Shown one piece after another: positions 7,409 to 16,207 of a stretch of 38,936 nucleotides of DNA (position 1 is its first letter; every line of letters starts with the position of its first letter). The notes under the pieces are model-generated. The model saw only the letters and a program-made list of their open reading frames with translations, was not told where the DNA came from and ran no database searches. Made by a program: the position numbers and the translations under genes. Source of the stretch: Spirochaetia bacterium (GTDB lineage: Bacteria; Spirochaetota; Spirochaetia; Treponematales; Treponemataceae); NCBI GenBank assembly GCA_900767955.1, contig CAAGBC010000042.1, positions 1 to 38,936 on the forward strand, given 5' to 3'.

Positions 7409-7427
7409 AGTGTTTTATTTATAAAAC

Positions 7428-7463
7428 AAAAGCTCTTGAAACTAATTTGTTCCAAGAGCTTTT
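7428..7463 (-). terminator. Intrinsic terminator between leuS and the O-methyltransferase gene
   Basis: An 11-bp perfect stem, AAAAGCTCTTG (7428-7438) and CAAGAGCTTTT (7453-7463), is followed on the reverse strand by TTTTGTTTTA. It lies 22 bp past the leuS stop codon. Confidence 0.85.
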
Positions 7464-7484
7464 GCTATTATTGTTGTGTTGTGA

Positions 7485-10037
7485 TTATTTTACAACGAAG
7501 TTTACCAATTTGTCTTTTACAACAACTGATTTTACGATTGTTTTTCCTTCAAGGAATTTTTCTACGCCTTCTGCTGTTTTTGCAGCTTCAATAAGTGTGT
7601 TGTCGTCAGCACCAGGAGCAGCTTGGAATTTTCCTCTGAGTTTTCCGTTAACCATTACAACGATTGTTTTTGCATCATCTTTTAGGAAATCTTCGTTGAT
7701 TGTTGGCCAACTTTCGTATGCGATTGTATTTTTGTTTCCAAGTTTTTCCCAAAGTTCTTCACCAAGGTGAGGAGCGTATGGGCTGATTACTTTTACAAAG
7801 TCACTCCACATTGCTTTTGGAATTGATTCTTGTTTTGAAAGTTCGTTTACAAAAATCATCATCTGGCTAATTGCTGTGTTGAAGTTTAATGTGTCAGTGT
7901 CTTTTGTAACTTTTTTGATTGTTTGTGCAAATGTTTTTCTTAAATTGATTAATGATTCATCTTCAAGTTTGCCTGTGATATCAATATCGTTAAGAGGTTT
8001 TTCGCTAATTGCCCAAACTTTTTCAAGGAAGCGGTGAATTCCGATAATTCCTTGTGTGTTCCATGGTTTACTCATTGTGAGTGGGCCCATGAACATTTCA
8101 TACATACGAACTGAGTCTGCACCGTATGATTTGATTTCTTCATCTGGGTTTACAACATTTTTAAGAGATTTTGACATTTTTGCAATAATCTGTTCAAGTT
8201 GTTCGCCAGTTGCTTTTTCGTAATAATTTCCGTCGTCTCTCTGTTCAACTTCATCTACAGGAACAAGTGTTTTGTTTTTACGCTGGAATGCAAATGATGT
8301 AATCATTCCTTGGTTTACAAGACGCTGGAATGGTTCTGTTGTGTTTACAACTCCAATATCGTAAAGAACTTTGTGCCAGAAACGAGCATATAACAAGTGT
8401 AAAACTGCGTGTTCAGCGCCACCAACATATAAATCAACTGGCATCCAGTAGTTTACTTTTTCTGAATCTGCAAATGCTTTTTCATTATTTGGATCGATGT
8501 AGCGTAAATAATACCAACATGAACCAGCCCACTGAGGCATTGTGTTTGTTTCGCGGCGTGCATCTTTTCCGCATTTTGGACATTTGCAATTTACCCAAGA
8601 ATCAATTCCAGCAAGAGGGCTTTCGCCAGTTCCTGTTGGTTGATATGATTTTACTTCTGGTAATTCAAGTGGAAGCTGATCTTCTGGAACTTCTACTGTG
8701 CCACAGTCTGGACAATGAATCAAAGGAATTGGTTCACCCCAGTAACGCTGACGGCTGAAAATCCAGTCACGGAGTTTGTAGTTTACAGCTGCTTTTCCGC
8801 AATTGTTTTCTGCCAACCATGCTAACATTTTTTCAATTGCGTCTTTTTTATTTAATCCATCAAGGAATTCTGAATTTACATGGATTCCGTCTTCTGTCCA
8901 AGCTTGTTCTTGAACATCAACTTCTGATTTTAATACTTCAATAATTGGAAGGTTGAATTTTTTAGCAAATTCCCAGTCTCTATCATCGTGAGCAGGAACA
9001 GCCATAATTGCACCAGTTCCGTAAGAAATTAAAACATAATCTGCAATCCAAATTGGAATTAATTTTCCGTTTACTGGATTGATTGCGTAACTTCCGCTGA
9101 ATACACCAGTTTTGTCTTTTGCTAAATCTGTTCTTTCGAGGTCTGATTTTTTTGCAGCTGCATCAACATATGCTTCTACTGCTTCTTTTTGTTCTGGTGT
9201 TGTTAATTTTTCAACAAGTGGGTGTTCTGGAGAAACAACCATGTAAGTTGCACCAAAAAGTGTGTCACAGCGTGTTGTGTAAACTGTTAATTTTTGGTCT
9301 GTTGCTTTTCCGTCTTTGTCAGCAACTGTAAAATTAACTTCTGCACCTGTTGAACGACCAATCCAGTTACGCTGCATAAGTTTTACGCTTTCTGGCCAAT
9401 CTAATTGGTCTAAATCTTCAAGTAATCTATCTGCGTAGGCTGTGATTTTTAAAACCCACTGACGAATTGTTTTGTGTGTAACTTGGGAACCACAGCGGTC
9501 ACATTTGCCTTCTTTTACTTCTTCATTTGCAAGACCTGTTTGACAACTTGGACACCAGTTAATTGGTGTGTTGCTTTCGTATGCAAGTCCTTTTTTGTAC
9601 AACTGAAGGAAAATCCATTGTGTCCATTTGTAATAATCTGGAGTACAAGTTTTTATTTCTCTATCCCAATCGTAGCTAAAACCAAGTGCTTTGATTTGTT
9701 TTGTAAAGTGTTCGATATTTGCAAATGTTGTTACTTTTGGATGTGTTCCAGTTTTGATTGCATAGTTTTCTGCTGGAAGACCAAAAGCATCGTATCCCAT
9801 TGGGTGTAATACATTATATCCGTTCATACGAAGGTAACGACAATATATATCTGTTGCTGTATATCCTTCTGGATGTCCAACATGAAGTCCCTGTGCTGAA
9901 GGGTAAGGGAACATATCAAGAACATATCTGCGTTTTTCTTTTGGAACGTTTGCATCTTCTACTGTTTTGAATGTTTTGTTATCGTCCCAATATTTTTGCC
10001 ACTTAGGTTCAATTGATTCAAATGGATATTTAGACAT
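7485..10037 (-). CDS. leuS: Leucyl-tRNA synthetase
   Basis: The 850-residue class I synthetase charges tRNA-Leu with leucine. PYPSAQGLHVGHPEGY carries the HIGH-type motif HVGH at residues 52-55, and KMSKS is at 620-624. The CP1 editing domain is present, with the threonine-rich VYTTRCDTLFGATY segment. Zinc-knuckle cysteines occur in WCPSCQTGL, GKCDRCGS, CPDCGTVE and CKCPKCGK. The C-terminal VVVMVNGKLRG domain is also complete, and length fits the bacterial family. The ATG at 10037 has no ribosome site at normal distance: GGAGG lies 33 bases upstream across a perfect hairpin. An 11-bp terminator ends the gene. Confidence 0.97.
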   Translation of the reverse strand: MSKYPFESIEPKWQKYWDDNKTFKTVEDANVPKEKRRYVLDMFPYPSAQGLHVGHPEGYTATDIYCRYLRMNGYNVLHPMGYDAFGLPAENYAIKTGTHPKVTTFANIEHFTKQIKALGFSYDWDREIKTCTPDYYKWTQWIFLQLYKKGLAYESNTPINWCPSCQTGLANEEVKEGKCDRCGSQVTHKTIRQWVLKITAYADRLLEDLDQLDWPESVKLMQRNWIGRSTGAEVNFTVADKDGKATDQKLTVYTTRCDTLFGATYMVVSPEHPLVEKLTTPEQKEAVEAYVDAAAKKSDLERTDLAKDKTGVFSGSYAINPVNGKLIPIWIADYVLISYGTGAIMAVPAHDDRDWEFAKKFNLPIIEVLKSEVDVQEQAWTEDGIHVNSEFLDGLNKKDAIEKMLAWLAENNCGKAAVNYKLRDWIFSRQRYWGEPIPLIHCPDCGTVEVPEDQLPLELPEVKSYQPTGTGESPLAGIDSWVNCKCPKCGKDARRETNTMPQWAGSCWYYLRYIDPNNEKAFADSEKVNYWMPVDLYVGGAEHAVLHLLYARFWHKVLYDIGVVNTTEPFQRLVNQGMITSFAFQRKNKTLVPVDEVEQRDDGNYYEKATGEQLEQIIAKMSKSLKNVVNPDEEIKSYGADSVRMYEMFMGPLTMSKPWNTQGIIGIHRFLEKVWAISEKPLNDIDITGKLEDESLINLRKTFAQTIKKVTKDTDTLNFNTAISQMMIFVNELSKQESIPKAMWSDFVKVISPYAPHLGEELWEKLGNKNTIAYESWPTINEDFLKDDAKTIVVMVNGKLRGKFQAAPGADDNTLIEAAKTAEGVEKFLEGKTIVKSVVVKDKLVNFVVK

Positions 10038-10080
10038 TGTAAAATTGAATAAACAAGAAAGTTTATTCAGCCTCCATATT
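10038..10080 (-). promoter_or_regulatory. leuS leader: Shine-Dalgarno separated from the ATG by a perfect hairpin
   Basis: On the reverse strand GGAGG (10075-10071) is followed by CT, then the inverted repeat GAATAAAC/GTTTATTC (10068-10061/10054-10047) with a six-base loop, then nine bases and the ATG at 10037. Linear spacing is 33 bases; with the hairpin folded it is about 11. A TATAAT overlaps the region just upstream (about 10082-10077). ATG GAG GCT GAA TAA also reads as a four-codon open frame starting over the GGAGG. Confidence 0.6.
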
Positions 10081-10243
10081 ATAAAATTTTATAAATTTCA
10101 GTTGCATCACAATTGTGTTTTGCAAAATCTCTACAATTATATAGAAAAAAAATATAATATACAATTGCAAATGAAATATGCAAATAAAAACTTCTGATAT
10201 GATAAGTTCCTTTTATTTTCATAAAAATTGATATTTCTGAACC

Positions 10244-10278
10244 TTTACACATTTTTGTAAATTTTTTATCATGAGAAT
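10244..10278 (+). promoter_or_regulatory. Candidate leaderless promoter of the TPR protein gene
   Basis: TTTACA (10244-10249) matches five of six -35 consensus positions. A 17-bp spacer and TATCAT (10267-10272) follow, then exactly six bases and ATG at 10279. There is no credible Shine-Dalgarno. Confidence 0.6.
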
Positions 10279-11157
10279 ATGAAAAAGATTTTATTTGTTT
10301 TATTTGCATTTTTTAGTTTAAATTATTGTTTTTCACAGGAAGAAGAATTTCCTGCTTCTGAAAGTGGAATTTTAGAGCTTTCTGCTAATGAGCAACAAGC
10401 TATTTCTGATATGTTTGATTTTTCTTTAACATTGGAAAATGTAAAAGAACCTTTGGAAGCAGCAAAAATGGTTGATGTATATTATCAGACTGTGAATTCC
10501 GAAGAATATTCAAAAGATATTAGTGAATCAGTTTTGATTTGTTTGAATAATGTTTTGCTTTGGCAAAAATATAATTTCTATTATGAAAGTGATATTAATC
10601 ATCCTGAAATTGAATCTATTATTAAAAATCAATACAAAGTAGTAAAAACTTGGTTTAAGGAACATAAAAAACAACCACAAACAAAGTGGATTTATTCAAC
10701 TTCTGGAAATGTTCTTTCTAGCTGTATGCAATTTTTGCCAATGGGAACAGCAATGAATGAAGGTTTGAATGTAAAAAAATATTATGATATTGCATTAAAG
10801 CAAGATGCTGATTTTTCATATTGTTTAACAAATATTGCACAATGGTATTTTTTTGCTCCTGCAATGGGCGGAGGAAGTAAATCAAAAGCAAAAGCTTGTT
10901 TTGAAAAAGCTATTGAAACTGCAAAATCTGATTATGATTTATATTTTGCAAAAGTGTTTCTTTCACAATGCTATTATGAAGACGGAAATAAGGAAAAATG
11001 TCTTGAATTATTGTCCCAAGCAGAACAAATTGTTCCAAACGGAAGAACTATTGCTCACTTTAAATTAGTAAATTCTGTTGGTCATTCATATTTTGATTAC
11101 ACAATGAACAGAAAGAAAATCGATAAGAAAATAGAAAAAATGGGATTGTCGTTTTAA
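10279..11157 (+). CDS. Secreted TPR-like protein of unknown role
   Basis: The 292-residue protein has a signal peptide, MKKILFVLFAFFSLNYCFSQ, with likely cleavage near residues 18-20. The rest is helical with TPR-like units: 'YYDIALKQDADFSYCLTNIAQWYFFAPAMGGGSKSKAKACFEKAI' (about residues 164-210) and 'FAKVFLSQCYYEDGNKEKCLELLSQAEQI' (about 218-248). The APAMGGGSKSKAKACFEKAI segment resembles TatT-type TPR proteins partnered with TRAP transporters, though no transporter gene is near. It is probably periplasmic. It starts from an apparent leaderless promoter, and the topoisomerase gene follows 23 bp after its stop with a similar promoter of its own. Confidence 0.7.
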   Translation: MKKILFVLFAFFSLNYCFSQEEEFPASESGILELSANEQQAISDMFDFSLTLENVKEPLEAAKMVDVYYQTVNSEEYSKDISESVLICLNNVLLWQKYNFYYESDINHPEIESIIKNQYKVVKTWFKEHKKQPQTKWIYSTSGNVLSSCMQFLPMGTAMNEGLNVKKYYDIALKQDADFSYCLTNIAQWYFFAPAMGGGSKSKAKACFEKAIETAKSDYDLYFAKVFLSQCYYEDGNKEKCLELLSQAEQIVPNGRTIAHFKLVNSVGHSYFDYTMNRKKIDKKIEKMGLSF

Positions 11158-11180
11158 ACAACTAAGGATATACTGAATTT
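11146..11180 (+). promoter_or_regulatory. Candidate leaderless promoter of the topoisomerase B gene
   Basis: TTGTCG (11146-11151, inside the end of the upstream coding region), 17 bp, TATACT (11169-11174), six bases and ATG at 11181. AAGGA at 11164-11168 is 12 bases from the ATG, too far for a standard ribosome site though not impossible. Confidence 0.5.
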
Positions 11181-13394
11181 ATGGGTGAGGAAATTAAAAA
11201 GTCAAAGAAGTCACTTTTAGATGTGGCTTCTAAAGTTGTCGATACTGAAAAAAAGACATCAACTAAAAAAACTACTACTGCAAAAGTAGCTACAAAAACA
11301 GAGGCAAAAACTTCTGCAGAAAAAGATACAACAGCTAAAACTACAAAAGTTGCAGCTAAGACAAATACAAAAGCAACTACAAAGACAGCTTCAAAAACGG
11401 TAGCTGCTGCTAAAGTTGAAAAAGTTGAAACTAAACCAGCCGCAAAATCAAAATCTAAAGCTGCCCCAAAAGCAACAGTTGAAGTTGCAAAAGATGTTTC
11501 TAATGTAGCAACAAAAGCAAAATCTAAAGTTACTTCCAAAGTAGAAAATTCATCTGTTACTTATGATGAAGATAGTATTATTCATCTTGAAGGTTTGGAA
11601 CACATTCGCTTAAGACCAGGTATGTATATTGGTTCTTTGGGTGATGGTTCTAATGAAAATGATGGAATTTATATTCTTTTAAAAGAAGGAATTGATAACG
11701 CTATTGATGAATTTACCCATGGTCATGGAAACAGAATTGATATAGAAATCAAAGATGGTCGCGTAAAAATTCGTGATTATGGTCGTGGAATTCCTCTTGG
11801 AAAATTAGAAGATTGTGTTTCCAATGTAAATACTGGTGCAAAATACAACAATTCTGTTTTTAAGCAATCCATTGGTATGAATGGTGTTGGTATAAAAGCA
11901 ACAAATGCCCTTTCTTCCTATTTTAGAGCAGCTTCTGTTCGTGATGGAAAAATGGCTGTTGTTGAATTTGAACGCGGTGAAAAAAAATCTAGCAATGTTG
12001 GCAATGCAAAACCTGGTGTAAAAAACGGTACATATTTGGAATTTGTTCCTGATACACAATTGTTTGGAAAATACCAATTCAATATGGAAATGGTAGAAAA
12101 ACGCTTGTGGAATTACGCTTACTTAAATCCAGGATTGTTAATTCATTGTAATGATAAAGATTATATTAGTGAAAATGGTTTGCAAGATTTATTAACTCAC
12201 GAAATGGGGGAATCAAATAAATCTTTGTATCCAATGTATACATATCAAGGTGAAAATTTGCAATTTGTAATGACTCATACTTCAAGCCTTGATAAAGTTG
12301 TTTATTCATTTGTAAACGGTCAAAGTACAGAAGATGGAGGAACTCATGTTACTTCCTTCTTGGATGGATTTACAAAAGGAATAAACGATTATTTCAAAAA
12401 AGATTATGATGAAAAAGATGTAACAGGAGGAATTCTTGTTGCGCTAAAAATTGGACTAGATAATCCAATGTTTACAAGTCAGACAAAAAATAAACTTGGA
12501 AATGTTGAAGTTCGTGGACCAATTATAAAAGAAACACAATTTGCTATTGATGATTGGTTGCGCCATAATCCTGATATTGCTGGTGCATTGGAAGATAAAA
12601 TTATTCGCAATCAAAAAGCACGAGCAGAAATTAATAATGTTACAGAAAAACAAGTTCGTGAAGCTGCAAAAACTGTTTCATTAAAAATTCCTAAATTAAA
12701 AGATTGTCGTTATCATTTGCAGGACGGAAAAAAGGGTGAAGATTCTATGATTTTCATCACGGAAGGAGATTCTGCAACGGGGCCAATGGTTTCTTCCAGA
12801 AATGTTGAAACACAAGCAATTTTTAGTTTGCGTGGTAAACCAGAAAATATGTATGGAAGAAAAAAGACTGCCTTGTTTGATAATGAAGAATTAAAAAATC
12901 TTACATTCAGTTTAGGTGTTCAAAAAGATATTGAATCATTGCGTTATAATAAAATTATAATTGCAACTGATGCCGATAATGACGGGTTCCATATTAGAAA
13001 CCTTGTTATGACTTATCTTTTGTTATTTTTTGAAGAATTAGTTTTAACAGGTCATGTGTATATTCTTGAAACACCGTTGTTCCGCGTAAGAAATAAAACA
13101 AAGACTGTTTATTGTTATTCAGAAGAATCTCGTGATAGAGAAATTAAAAATCTTGGTTCTGGGGTAGAAGTTACTCGCTTTAAGGGACTTGGGGAAATTA
13201 GCCCACACGAATTTGGACAATTTATTCATCCAAGAAAAGAAGGCGAAAGTGAAGATGTTGGAATTCACTTAACTCCAGTTACTATCCAACATCTAAAGAA
13301 TATCCCAGAAGTATTATCCTTTTATATGGGAAAAAATACTCCTGAGCGTAGAGATTTTATTGTTCATCATTTGGCTGAAGAGATTGATGTTTAA
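11181..13394 (+). CDS. Topoisomerase IV-type subunit B (ParE/GyrB family) with Lys/Ala/Thr-rich N-terminal tail
   Basis: This is a 737-residue type IIA topoisomerase ATPase subunit. After a low-complexity tail (about residues 20-125, rich in K, A and T, like histone H1 or Hc1 proteins) the GHKL ATPase starts at DSIIHLEGLEHIRLRPGMYI. It carries E169 and N173 in LLKEGIDNAIDE, D199 in IRDYGRGIP, and the GMNGVG lid. The transducer has TSQTKNKLGN with the QTK lysine. The TOPRIM domain has EGDSA (E528) and DADNDG (D597, D599, D601). The B subunit hydrolyses ATP to drive DNA strand passage together with an A subunit that is not in this window. The basic tail is absent from standard ParE or GyrB and probably adds non-specific DNA binding. 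Its 3' end overlaps the convergent antiporter gene by 38 bp. Confidence 0.92.
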   Translation: MGEEIKKSKKSLLDVASKVVDTEKKTSTKKTTTAKVATKTEAKTSAEKDTTAKTTKVAAKTNTKATTKTASKTVAAAKVEKVETKPAAKSKSKAAPKATVEVAKDVSNVATKAKSKVTSKVENSSVTYDEDSIIHLEGLEHIRLRPGMYIGSLGDGSNENDGIYILLKEGIDNAIDEFTHGHGNRIDIEIKDGRVKIRDYGRGIPLGKLEDCVSNVNTGAKYNNSVFKQSIGMNGVGIKATNALSSYFRAASVRDGKMAVVEFERGEKKSSNVGNAKPGVKNGTYLEFVPDTQLFGKYQFNMEMVEKRLWNYAYLNPGLLIHCNDKDYISENGLQDLLTHEMGESNKSLYPMYTYQGENLQFVMTHTSSLDKVVYSFVNGQSTEDGGTHVTSFLDGFTKGINDYFKKDYDEKDVTGGILVALKIGLDNPMFTSQTKNKLGNVEVRGPIIKETQFAIDDWLRHNPDIAGALEDKIIRNQKARAEINNVTEKQVREAAKTVSLKIPKLKDCRYHLQDGKKGEDSMIFITEGDSATGPMVSSRNVETQAIFSLRGKPENMYGRKKTALFDNEELKNLTFSLGVQKDIESLRYNKIIIATDADNDGFHIRNLVMTYLLLFFEELVLTGHVYILETPLFRVRNKTKTVYCYSEESRDREIKNLGSGVEVTRFKGLGEISPHEFGQFIHPRKEGESEDVGIHLTPVTIQHLKNIPEVLSFYMGKNTPERRDFIVHHLAEEIDV

Positions 13395-14604
13395 TATTTT
13401 CAGTGGTTGTTCCGAATGCTTTTTTTAAGAGTATAGGAACAATCATTGAAGATGTGATTATTAATAAAATTACTGGTGAAAAATATTTTGGGTCAATAAT
13501 TCCTACAGAAAGACCTTTTTGTGCTACGATAAGAGCAACTTCTCCACGAGCCATCATTCCAATTCCAATTTGAAAAGATTCTTTCCATTTGTAGCCCATT
13601 AATTTTGAAACACCTGAACAACCAATAATTTTTGACAAACATCCAATTATTACGAATGCGATTGCAAACCACATCATGTTAAGATTTAATCCACTTAAAT
13701 CTGTTTTTAATCCTATGCTTACAAAAAATATTGGACTAAAGAACATATATGAATTTATATCGATTTTTTGTTCCATATATTCTGCGTCATTTAAGCTACA
13801 GAAAATTACACCAGCGATGTATGCTCCTGTAATGTCTGCAATCCCAAAGAATTTTTCAGCACAGTATGCAAAAATTAATGCAGTTCCTAATCCGTAAATT
13901 GGAATTCTTCTGGAATGTGGATGTCGTTTGTCATACCACTTAAAAAATCTAAATAATAAATATCCAGAAATTATTGCTGCCACAAAGAATAAAATTGTTT
14001 TTAGAAATATTTCTAAATATCCGCCAGTTCCAGAACTTACGCCTAAAACGATTGTTAAAACAATAATTCCGATGATGTCGTCGATTATTGCGGCACTAAT
14101 GATTGTTTGCCCGATTTCTGATTTTATTACGCCAAGTTCTTGCAAAGTTGCAACTGTAATGCTTACGGAAGTTGCAGTTAATATTGTTCCGATAAATAAT
14201 GCTTCATAAAATTGTTTTGTTCCGAATCCGTCAAATCCCCAAAAACAAAGGGCCATAATTGTTCCCATGATTAATGGAACTGCGACGCCACAAATTGCAA
14301 TTACTGTAGATTTTATACCTGATTTAATTAAGGATTTTAAGTTTGTTCCCAATCCTGCGGAAAACATAATTAATACAACACCGATTTCTGCTACATAAGA
14401 AATAAATCTGTTTGCTTCGTTGTATGCGGGATTTATATCAAATCCACCATAATTTTTAAACATTGGAAGTAAACTTAATAAAAGGCCTGCAATAATTTCA
14501 CCAGCAACAAGCGGAAATCCAATTTTTTGAACAGTAACACCCATGAATTTTGCTGCAATTAAAATTATTCCCATTGAAAGCAATATTTGTAAAACAACTT
14601 CCAT
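13357..14604 (-). CDS. CPA2-family Na+/H+ (or K+/H+) antiporter membrane protein
   Basis: The 415-residue protein is almost entirely hydrophobic, with about 12 membrane segments. It has the KefB/NapA-type layout: 'GFPLVAGEIIAGLLL' near the N-terminus, 'SAGLGTNLKSLIKSG' around residue 84, 'ATSVSITVATLQELG' and 'SAAIIDDIIGIIVL' (the DD pair is the expected ion-binding site), 'ADITGAYIAGVIF', and 'MARGEVALIVA'. Such proteins exchange protons for sodium or potassium across the inner membrane. There is no C-terminal RCK/TrkA domain. The ATG at 14604 follows TTGGGG. The last 38 bases overlap the end of the topoisomerase gene on the other strand. Confidence 0.88.
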   Translation of the reverse strand: MEVVLQILLSMGIILIAAKFMGVTVQKIGFPLVAGEIIAGLLLSLLPMFKNYGGFDINPAYNEANRFISYVAEIGVVLIMFSAGLGTNLKSLIKSGIKSTVIAICGVAVPLIMGTIMALCFWGFDGFGTKQFYEALFIGTILTATSVSITVATLQELGVIKSEIGQTIISAAIIDDIIGIIVLTIVLGVSSGTGGYLEIFLKTILFFVAAIISGYLLFRFFKWYDKRHPHSRRIPIYGLGTALIFAYCAEKFFGIADITGAYIAGVIFCSLNDAEYMEQKIDINSYMFFSPIFFVSIGLKTDLSGLNLNMMWFAIAFVIIGCLSKIIGCSGVSKLMGYKWKESFQIGIGMMARGEVALIVAQKGLSVGIIDPKYFSPVILLIITSSMIVPILLKKAFGTTTENIKHQSLQPNDEQ

Positions 14605-14764
14605 TTGAAAAACCCCAATTTTTGTAAAATATGATTAATTAAATTTTGAAACATTATTATAAGTAAAATAATCAATTAACTCAATAATATGTATTTTTTT
14701 GTATTTATATGAATGATAGATTTTTCTCTTGTAATAAGAATGTTTGTATTGTAATTTTAACAGT

Positions 14765-16207
14765 ATGAAATGTAAAAAAATATTATCAGTTTTATTTTTA
14801 TTGTGTTTTGCATATTTTACTTATGCAGAACAAACACCAGTTCCTAATCTTTATCAATATAAATTAGATAATGGATTAATGCTTTTTGTTGCCGAAAATC
14901 ATGCTGTTCCTTTGGCATATATTGAAATTGCTGTAAAGTGTGGAGCTTATACACAAACTCCAGAAACTGCGGGGCTTTTTCATTTATATGAACACATGAT
15001 GTTTAAAGGAAATTCTTTGTATCCAAATGCTGCTGCTGTGCAAGATGCTTTATCAAAGTTAGGCGTTGCTTCTTGGAATGGAACTACAAGTTTAGAATGT
15101 GTTAATTATTTTTTCACAATTCCTTCTGACAAAATAGAAGACGGATTAAACTTTTGGAATAGTGCAATTCGTTTTCCTTTGCTTGATAAAAGAGAATTAG
15201 AAAATGAAAAAAAAGTTGTAATTTCAGAAATTCAAGGGAACGAAGTAAATCCACAACGCATTTTATATGCAGCAAATTCAAAGCAAATGTTCCCTGATGC
15301 TCCATGGAAAATGGATACATCTGGTTCTGTAAAAGTAATTTCTGATACAACAGTAAAACAACTTAAGCAAATAAAAAATCAGTTTTATATTCCAAATAAT
15401 GCAGCGTTGTTTGTTGGTGGCGATGTAAATCCAGAAGAAGTTTTCAAATTGGTTAATAAAATTTTTGGTTCCTGGAAAAAAGGCAAAGACCCTTTTGCAA
15501 AAGGAATTTTTCATCAAAGTGAAAAACCTTTTTCTGATGTGATTTATAATGTTATGCCATTTGACCAAATTTCTTCACAGTTGGCTCAAATTTCTGTGGA
15601 ATACAGAGGCCCTGATGTTGCATTTAATAAAGAAGATACTTATGTTGCAGATTTGATTTTTCATTGTGTATCTTCTCCGTCTAGTGTTTATAAACAAGTT
15701 TTAGTTCAAGACCCCTTACTTATGATTCCTGATTTGGATTATACATGGGGAAGTTATTTAACTAGAAAGCAATGCGGAACTTTGGATTTTGGAGTTATTG
15801 TTGCAAATACACAAAATCTTCCAGAAAAAGCAATGTATTTGCTAGAAAATTTGCCAATGCTTTTGAATCAAACAATTTTAGCACAGCGTCCACAAGATAT
15901 TGAACAAGTTTGCCAGCGTATGAAAGATTCTGACATTTTTGATAGAGAAACTGCAGAGCGATTGCTTTCTATTATGCGATTCTGGTGGATTTGTGCAGAC
16001 GCAGATTACTATTATTCTTATTCAGATAATATCAAGCAAGTAACACAAGAACAAATGTTGCAGTTTGTAGAAAAATACATTACACAATCAGTTCCTATTG
16101 TTACTGTGTTGGTAAATCCTGCTGTTTATGAAAATACAAAATCAGAATTTGAAGCATTTAATTTTTCTGAAGTAACATCTAAAAATGCATTTTGGTGGAA
16201 AAAATGA
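14765..16207 (+). CDS. M16-family zinc peptidase, catalytic subunit
   Basis: The 480-residue protein has a signal peptide ending near AYFTYAEQ and so is probably periplasmic. The inverted zinc motif HxxEH is intact as H73-L-Y-E76-H77 in AGLFHLYEHMMFKG, with the distal zinc-ligand glutamate in the ENEKKVVISEIQGNE segment (E148 or E155). It fits the two-lobed M16B architecture of insulinase-like and mitochondrial processing-type peptidases. The adjacent downstream gene starts within its stop codon (ATGA) and encodes a paralogue without the zinc motif, so the two likely form a heterodimer. The start at 14765 gives a clean signal peptide. No Shine-Dalgarno is visible; a weak TTGTAA (14729)/TAATTT (14752) pair suggests a short-leader promoter. 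Confidence 0.9.
   Translation: MKCKKILSVLFLLCFAYFTYAEQTPVPNLYQYKLDNGLMLFVAENHAVPLAYIEIAVKCGAYTQTPETAGLFHLYEHMMFKGNSLYPNAAAVQDALSKLGVASWNGTTSLECVNYFFTIPSDKIEDGLNFWNSAIRFPLLDKRELENEKKVVISEIQGNEVNPQRILYAANSKQMFPDAPWKMDTSGSVKVISDTTVKQLKQIKNQFYIPNNAALFVGGDVNPEEVFKLVNKIFGSWKKGKDPFAKGIFHQSEKPFSDVIYNVMPFDQISSQLAQISVEYRGPDVAFNKEDTYVADLIFHCVSSPSSVYKQVLVQDPLLMIPDLDYTWGSYLTRKQCGTLDFGVIVANTQNLPEKAMYLLENLPMLLNQTILAQRPQDIEQVCQRMKDSDIFDRETAERLLSIMRFWWICADADYYYSYSDNIKQVTQEQMLQFVEKYITQSVPIVTVLVNPAVYENTKSEFEAFNFSEVTSKNAFWWKK

Noticed and set aside
10038..10278. T-box leader for leuS
   Set aside because: No specifier loop, T-box consensus or antiterminator is visible; only one small hairpin lies near the start.
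11162..11539. Reverse-strand open frame rich in Ala, Phe and Val opposite the topoisomerase tail
   Set aside because: It mirrors the Lys/Ala/Thr codons of the tail; the composition is an artefact of the sense repeat.
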